Source: Tubulanus polymorphus (lineage: Eukaryota; Nemertea; Palaeonemertea; Tubulaniformes; Tubulanidae). Taken from it: a stretch of 64,000 bases of DNA. Positions 58,701 through 64,000 of the stretch are shown in pieces. The notes below the pieces were generated by a model, which saw only the letters and a program-made list of their open reading frames with translations, was not told where the DNA came from and ran no database searches. The stretch is taken from NCBI RefSeq assembly GCF_964204645.1, contig NC_134030.1, forward strand, positions 783,855 through 847,854, in the 5' to 3' direction. Each line of letters starts with the position of its first letter. Position 1 is the stretch's first letter. Position numbers and translations under genes: made by a program.

Positions 58701-61157
58701 CCTGCGCATTCAAACACCCCTCATGTCCCGCATCTCTATCCCTCATCTCTGTCCCTCATCTCCGCTTGAGGTTCATTCAATCCCTCTCTAAGGGCGGCCG
58801 CTTTTAAGGCTAAACAAAAATGATACCTCGTTTCTCCGCAGCGGCCGGGTCATTTTTGTAAAATATGATAAAATTTATAAACAGTTCATTTCTATAGCGG
58901 CCGGGTCTGTTACGGTAAAATTGATCACGATTTTAAAAAAAAGTAATGTAAAGGGTAGATAGGCGGCCGGCCGGGTCAACATTTAAGCTCAGCAGAGCGG
59001 AGAAACAAGGTATCAATTTTTTTTAGCCTAATTGACTAGCTTTTTTCCCTGACATAGTTTTCACTGACTTGATCTGCTAAGAATCCAATCAATTAACAGT
59101 CAAATACATAATACAAAGATGAAATGATTTTACACGCAAGCATTCTCAACAAATATTCCTGACTTTTACCTCATTTTTAGCTTTTTCTTTTTACAAAATT
59201 CCCTGACTTTTTTAAAGATCCAACTGAAGCTTCAACCGTTTTTAATTTGTGAACTCAGTAGAATTCAATAGAAAATTTGTTATATTTTCAACCGAGATTT
59301 TATGAATTTTGAAACTTACGTTTGCCTTTAGCAGCGACCCACGCCTGATAGGCCGGTGAATGCTGGTAAGCTTTCATATTCTCAGCATATTGCGTCTGAA
59401 ATAGAATAACATTTAAACTTCAAACCCCTTAAATTCATCGGTTAAACACAGTTGTGAGTTCAGACTGACTTCAACTCATTACGAGGCAAACTGAACCCAG
59501 ACCCACAAAAAGAATTATCTCTTAAATCTATTTAATTTCCTCAATTCACTTCAGCTTAAATTGTTTAAGAGTTTTAATCATTTTTGTAAAACTTGGCGCA
59601 GGACTATAGAACTGGATACACGGAATATCAATCTGCCTGGACTATACAAACATTTCTATGTATCAAATATTGCCTGGCGTATAGCGACATGTTGATCTCT
59701 CTCTCTCCTCTCACACTATACTTCACTTCCTCGTTTTAAAATTAACACTTTATTAGTCACATGTTACACTCATTATCATAGTACAACAGTCGGCCATGGC
59801 ACAATTTACTGATTTCAAAAAGGAAGAAATTTGAATTGATTTCTGAACGAAACTTTTAACAGATGTACAACTGATGCACTGTTTGATGATGTCATAGGGG
59901 GATTCAGGAAGCACAGTGGATCTTTATATCAAACAGGTTATAGTAGGTATTTCGATCTCGTAGGGTGATTTTGTGGACAGCCTGAAACTGGTGTATATCA
60001 GTGCACCGGTTTGATGATGTCATAGGGGGAATTGCATCGACAGCTAGGATTGGGTCACAGTACCAGCTTGATGATGTCATAGGGGGATTTATGGAGTTTA
60101 TCGGAAGAGTCTATTTCACAGCATCAGTTCGATGATGTCATAAAGGGATTTATGGAGTTTAATGGAAGAGTCTATATCAGTTTGATGATGTCATAGGGGG
60201 AATTTTACCTTCTCAGCGTCGTATTCGTCCATGTATTCTTGTTTTTCACTCTCCGGAAGTTCTCTCCACATTTGACCAATGATTTTTCCGATTTCCCACA
60301 ATTTTAATTCGGGGTTCGAAGCCTTCACTTGATCCCATATTTTTCGACTGTATCTCATATACGGCATCAGGGGTTTATCCGGGGCTTTCGGAGGTTTCGG
60401 GATCCGTGAATCCTGAAATATTTTACGGTCAATCTGCGCCCATAAAATATTCAAAACACAACATATTCATTAGATACAAGACAAACTTGAATCGATATTT
60501 TTTTTTTAGAATATTTTTTCGAACAAATGAATACGGATTGAGATATTTTTAGTAGAAACTGACCATGACTGTGTTACGAACACTCGATGATTTAGAGCCT
60601 GAACCTTTAACGGGGTTAAACGCTGGGTGACCATGGCTACTCGTAATAAACGGCGTCGATCCCGATGTTACTCCCAGCGGTCGGTAACGAGCTGTAAATA
60701 ATCAACAATATATCAATTAAAACATTTTTGCTTTTTCGTTGAAGTTTCTCGTTGAGAAAACAAAAGTAAGAATTAGATTAAAATATCCTCTATTGGTGAA
60801 ATAAGATTCATGGGAAAACATTAATTTCTGATAGTACTTTGAAGCACAGATACTGAAATATTCAATCTTCATTTGGAATTCATCCTTTATCTGAATTCAA
60901 ACTGCGGCTCCCGAGGGGAACTTGTCAAATATTTTTGAGTGCCTTCAAATTGTCTTTTTGGACATCAAAGTGCCTTTTAGTGATGGAACAACTTCGTCAA
61001 ATGTGGCCTCCCTGGGTCAGCCCCCGAACCCGCTTTATCTAAAAGTAAATCCTTAAAATCTGAAAGTTAAAGCCGCCCAACGAGAGGGGGGTTCAGCATG
61101 ATACTTACACGAAGGGTAGCTGCCCAATGAGGGAGCCCGGTAGTTTGGTAGAGACAT
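55718..61157 (-). CDS. SMARCE1: SMARCE1 (BAF57), SWI/SNF chromatin-remodelling subunit, complete
   Basis: Ten coding exons (minus): 61109-61157, 60564-60691, 60209-60412, 59320-59395, 58546-58650, 57843-58117, 57070-57300, 56309-56468, 56062-56111, 55718-55984. All junctions keep frame; 514 residues, TGA at 55718-55720. The HMG box (residues ~62-130) reads [20 protein letters not shown] then [20 protein letters not shown], almost identical to vertebrate BAF57. After it come [13 protein letters not shown], then the conserved [22 protein letters not shown] and a long coiled coil (residues ~215-350) ending in Glu/Arg-rich repeats. The C-terminus is acidic and Pro/Ala-rich with a run of seven alanines, weakly conserved as in other animals. 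BAF57 binds DNA through its HMG box within BAF/PBAF complexes. The vertebrate form has 411 residues; the excess is mainly in the C-terminal tail. Confidence 0.95.
56560..56985. repeat. About 118-bp tandem repeat in a SMARCE1 intron
   Basis: CAAGAGGTTCCTTGTGTCAC then TCATCACCAGCAAGAACAAC and a CAAAAATTCAAATTCCCTGA block recur about four times, between exons 56309-56468 and 57070-57300. Confidence 0.85.
57520..57600. repeat. Strong hairpin/cruciform in a SMARCE1 intron
   Basis: CTATCTCCTAGACCTAGGGG and its complement CCCCAGGTCTAGGAGATAG flank a short ATCGAGTA loop. A further copy (CTATCTCCTAGACTTAGGGG) follows at about 57588. Poly-C runs lie close by at 57740-57783. Confidence 0.85.
59880..60205. 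repeat. GATGATGTCATAGGGGGA repeats in a SMARCE1 intron
   Basis: Five to six copies of TTGATGATGTCATAGGGGGA at irregular 55-120-bp spacing, the last ending three bases before the donor of exon 60209-60412. Each contains TGATGTCAT, an ATF/CRE-like palindromic core. Confidence 0.85.
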
Positions 61158-61760
61158 CTTGTAAGCCACAACCACTCAAACACAATCTCTTACTGATCAC
61201 TGTCAAAACTGAAATGAATCGAATGAATGAATGAAGCATTTTCTTCACACATTTGATTTATCAAATCCAGTTTCTGACATCAAGATGTTTAAGGGAGGTT
61301 TTGATTGGTGTTTTATCAATCCAGAATTCACTTCTGGCGCATTTGTTTCCACCAGAATACACTCCTATGCCTATTCTGGAATAGTTTAATCTGTAAACCT
61401 TAAAGAAGCGGCACTTAAAAACTGAACAGATTATGAACAGACTACCATTTTATTTCATGTTGACATTCTCAGGTATAAAATGAACTCAGTTTAAAAGGAT
61501 TCGAGTTTAAATAATTCAACTCTTTTCAGTTCAATATTTTAATGATTTATTTAACGAATTTTTTCACGTATTTTCAGCAGATTTTAGTAAATAAAGCGGC
61601 TTACCTTTGTCCGCGGTTTCACTAACTACCGCCTGTAAACAGCCCGACACATCACCTGCGAGTGCGAGTTGGAGGCGGCGGCGAAATCAATCACTGGACA
61701 ACTAGACAATCTACAGATGAACAGACAGCGGCGTCGCGTCCACTCGCGGCACGAACCAGC
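61158..61760 (-). other. SMARCE1 5' UTR exon(s) and intron (predicted)
   Basis: On the minus strand a donor AAAG/GTAAGCC at 61604-61603 ends a first exon lying upstream of 61605. The acceptor TTTCAG/TTTTGAC at about 61210 starts the exon carrying ATG 61157. The 5' end is not fixed. Confidence 0.5.
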
Positions 61761-61821
61761 ACCAGCACAGTCTTTACAACTGTTTTGATGGGAGAAAAGT
61801 AGGAAATAAAAATCCGTCAAA
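61606..61821. promoter_or_regulatory. Bidirectional promoter between SMARCE1 and VPS26C
   Basis: About 215 bp separates the SMARCE1 first-exon donor from the VPS26C ATG; both transcripts must start inside it. The segment is richer in CpG (GGCGGCGGCG, GCGGCGTCGCG) than its flanks and lacks a TATA box, typical of shared housekeeping promoters. Confidence 0.65.
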
Positions 61822-63464
61822 ATGTCGAACGCCGCTTTAGACATCCGTTTAAAAAAGGTCAATAAAATCTACCACGAAGGGGTAAGTTAAATCTTTAGTT
61901 TGAAATCAAATTTTATCAATTCGATCAAAGGGTAAACCGTGAATCTGCTTTAAAAGTGAGTTCTTGCTTAGTCTGTGCTCACAACGTTCACTCGTTGAGA
62001 TGTCAATTCTCTGTTTATTATCGGTTAAGACGATATTTTGAGTTGTTTGATAATGATCCGGTGTAAGATAGATCGCGTAGATTTAATGATTGATAACTAT
62101 GTTTGTTGAATGTTTTATTATTAGGAGATTTTGACTGGTTTTGTTGTTATAACGAGTAAAGGTGAACTTCAACACCAGGGAATCACGTTAACCGTCGATG
62201 GTAAAGTCGATCTTCAACTCAGCGCTAAAAGTGTCGGGCTGTTTGAAGCATTCTATAATTCATTAAAGGTAAATGACATTGTCATTTGGATAAGTCGTCA
62301 CTTTAACTGAAGTTATCTCTACTTTTTTGGGTCTCAATTTGTATTTCTAATTCAAAATTTAATTCACTAAGTCTAAGTCCTCATTTGGATAAGTCGTCAC
62401 ATTTAACTGAAGTCATCTCTACTATTGAGTCTCAATTTGTATTTCTAATGCAATTTACTAAGTGTAAATCAACATCAAGATAGTCCCATTGCATCATTTT
62501 AAGGTGAAATTTTCTTTTGAAAATATCCGATCGTTGGTTCAGTAACTAGAATTGACCGTTTAGTGTTTTACTTGCAGCCGATACAGTTGATGATAGTAAA
62601 CATGGAGATTGCGAAACCGGGTCGTCTGCCGTCCGGTCGAACTGAGATACCGTTTGAAATACCGGTTAAAGGTAAAACCGGGCGCAAGCTGTACGAGACG
62701 TATCACGGTGTATTTGTTAATATACAGGTTAGATATCACTCCCTCTCTACCTCCCCCTAAACATCCTCTCCCTCTAAACAACCTTCTAAGCAACCTCTCC
62801 CTGCCTCCCTCTCTACCTCAGTGAGGATTCCCGGTGTAAATCTAGCCTCCCTCTCTACCTCAGTGAGGATTCCCGGTGTAAATCTAACCCCGCACCACCC
62901 TCTTCCCTTAAATACCCGACCCCTTTTAAGACACCAATCTTTCTAAACACCCTCTCCCTGCCTCCCTCTCTACATCCCCCCTAAACACCCTCTTCCCTAA
63001 AACACCCACCCCAAGACACCACTCCCTCTAAACACCCTCTCCCTGCCTCCCTCTTCAACACCCCTCTCCCTCTGCACCCCTCCCCTAAAAAAACTCCCCA
63101 TACCCCTCCCCCTTTTCCCCTATGTCATCTCTCCCCAAACGACCCTTCCTACATCCCTCTTTTAACGACCTCTCCCTGCCTCCCTTTAAAACGCTCCCCG
63201 ACCTCCATCTCCCCGTCCCATATAACAGTCTCTCCGCTCGCCATTTAATTCAATCATCCAGATACTGATTTAATGATTTATTATAATTGTGTTGTTTTAC
63301 AGTATTTGATTAGAGTTGATATGAAACGATCGTTGTTAAATAAAGATCTACAAAAACAATGTGAATTCATCGTGGAAATGAACGATGCCGAGGGACAAGA
63401 GAAAGCTGTTTCTAAACCTTTACAATTCAATATTACACCGAGCACTTTACAGAATGTCAAAGAT
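61822..63464 (+). CDS. VPS26C: VPS26C (DSCR3), retriever complex subunit, 5' four coding exons
   Basis: Exons 61822-61881, 62125-62268, 62578-62727 and 63303-63464, all phase 0, encode 172 residues; the rest of the gene lies past the right edge. Matches to vertebrate VPS26C: ALDIRLKKVNKIYHEG, LQHQGITLTVDGKVDLQLSA, KSVGLFEAFYNSLKPIQ, PSGRTEIPFE, LYETYHGVFVNIQY, DMKRSLLNKDLQKQCEFIVE, ITPSTLQNVKD. VPS26C has an arrestin-like fold and works with VPS35L and VPS29 in retriever, which recycles endosomal cargo to the plasma membrane. The vertebrate protein has about 297 residues, so roughly 125 should follow. The last donor is GAT/GTAAGT at 63465. It shares a promoter region with SMARCE1. Confidence 0.94.
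62735..63240. repeat. C-rich low-complexity tract in a VPS26C intron
   Basis: Imperfect CCCTCTCCCTGCCTCCCTCT and CCTAAACACCCTC units on a nearly pyrimidine-only strand. It lies between exons 62578-62727 and 63303-63464. Confidence 0.85.
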
Positions 63465-63479
63465 GTAAGTGGTTTATGG

Positions 63480-63745
63480 GGTCATTCATTTATTACGTAC
63501 GCATTAGGGGAGGGGGAGGTGTCAGTGCAATTGTGTACTGTAATGCTTTATGGATATGAAAAATGGCTGATTTTGCGTACAGAGGGGGAGGGGGGGTTGA
63601 GAAATCTCTGCTGACTTTGGGATCATTTATTCATTACGTACGCATTAGGGGAGGGGGAGGGGTCAGTGCTATTGCGTACTGTAATGCTTAATGTATATGA
63701 AAAATGGCCCATTTCGCGACCGGAGGGGGAGGGGGGTTGAAAAAT
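63480..63745. repeat. Two tandem copies of a ~140-bp G-rich element
   Basis: CATTTATTACGTACGCATTA then GGGGAGGGGGAGG and TACTGTAATGCTTTATG-like text, ending GGGGGAGGGGGGTTGA, occur at about 63485-63600 and 63625-63740. This type of sequence looks like part of a DNA-transposon end, but I cannot assign it. It lies in the next VPS26C intron. Confidence 0.7.
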
Positions 63746-63856
63746 TCAAATTTTATGCATATTTAATGCCTGATATTTAATGACTGATCCCTATGGAAAT
63801 AATCCAACATTTGTGATTTAACATTTCACTGAAAACTCAGTTAACTTAATCTTCAG

Positions 63857-63998
63857 TTAGGGAACATCTCAAAATTTCAATAGTTCCGTCAATTAGAATA
63901 ACTGTCTAATTGGTTTTACACCATTGGTTTTTACCCAACCCCCTTCTGCGAGTTATTCTAATTGAAGTAACTATCAAAATTTTGAGATGCTCCCTTAA
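63857..63998. mobile_element. MITE with about 46-bp terminal inverted repeats
   Basis: The left end TTAGGGAACATCTCAAAATT is answered at the right by AAAATTTTGAGATGCTCCCT; arms match over about 46 bp with few mismatches. It is in a VPS26C intron at the window edge, so the right boundary could extend. Confidence 0.65.
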
Positions 63999-64000
63999 CA

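Noticed and set aside
62563-62793. Overlapping ORFs on both strands around VPS26C exon 3
   Set aside because: Only the frame matching VPS26C with correct splice sites is retained.

Overview
This is nuclear DNA from an animal, most likely a marine invertebrate; I cannot name the species. The coding sequence is split into short exons with GT-AG junctions. The recognisable proteins (SMARCE1, VPS26C, ATP synthase coupling factor 6, NKAPD1, TXNL1) are animal nuclear genes, AATAAA signals follow several of them, and tandem arrays and small transposable-element relics fill much of the rest.

Layout. 1-5 kb: the 5' exons of a predicted secreted or luminal MRH (mannose-6-phosphate-receptor homology) protein, with minisatellites in its introns. 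5.5-5.9 kb: a broken fragment of a type-I DnaJ gene. 6-16 kb: no intact gene; old tandem duplications, LINE scraps and exon-like cassettes on the minus strand. 17.4-20.5 kb (minus): a TXNL1-like gene with a readable PITH domain and only the edge of the thioredoxin domain; a 92-bp array lies where the active-site exons should be. A long inverted repeat sits at its presumed promoter. 22-23.5 kb: a compact TATA-driven transcript with almost no coding capacity. 24-27 kb: a Penelope-like GIY-YIG fragment beside telomere-like CCCTAA runs, then a possible LTR-element tail. 30.3-31.7 kb: a 62-bp array. 32.8-41.4 kb: three copies of a 2.7-2.9 kb compound repeat. 42-45.2 kb: more arrays and a probable non-coding transcript built from duplicated exon cassettes. 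45.9-46.9 kb: MITE relics and a 76-bp array.

From 47.1 kb to the right edge the window is gene-dense: NKAPD1 (+, 3 exons), ATP5PF (-, 3 coding exons), SMARCE1 (-, 10 coding exons) and the first four coding exons of VPS26C (+), which runs off the window. NKAPD1 and ATP5PF are convergent. SMARCE1 and VPS26C are divergent and separated by about 0.2 kb, so they probably share a promoter. The genes serve unrelated housekeeping roles: chromatin remodelling, mitochondrial ATP synthesis, endosomal recycling and a nuclear basic/RS-like protein.

Exon coordinates were derived by hand from splice sites, reading-frame phase and recalled family sequences. No database search or transcript data was available.
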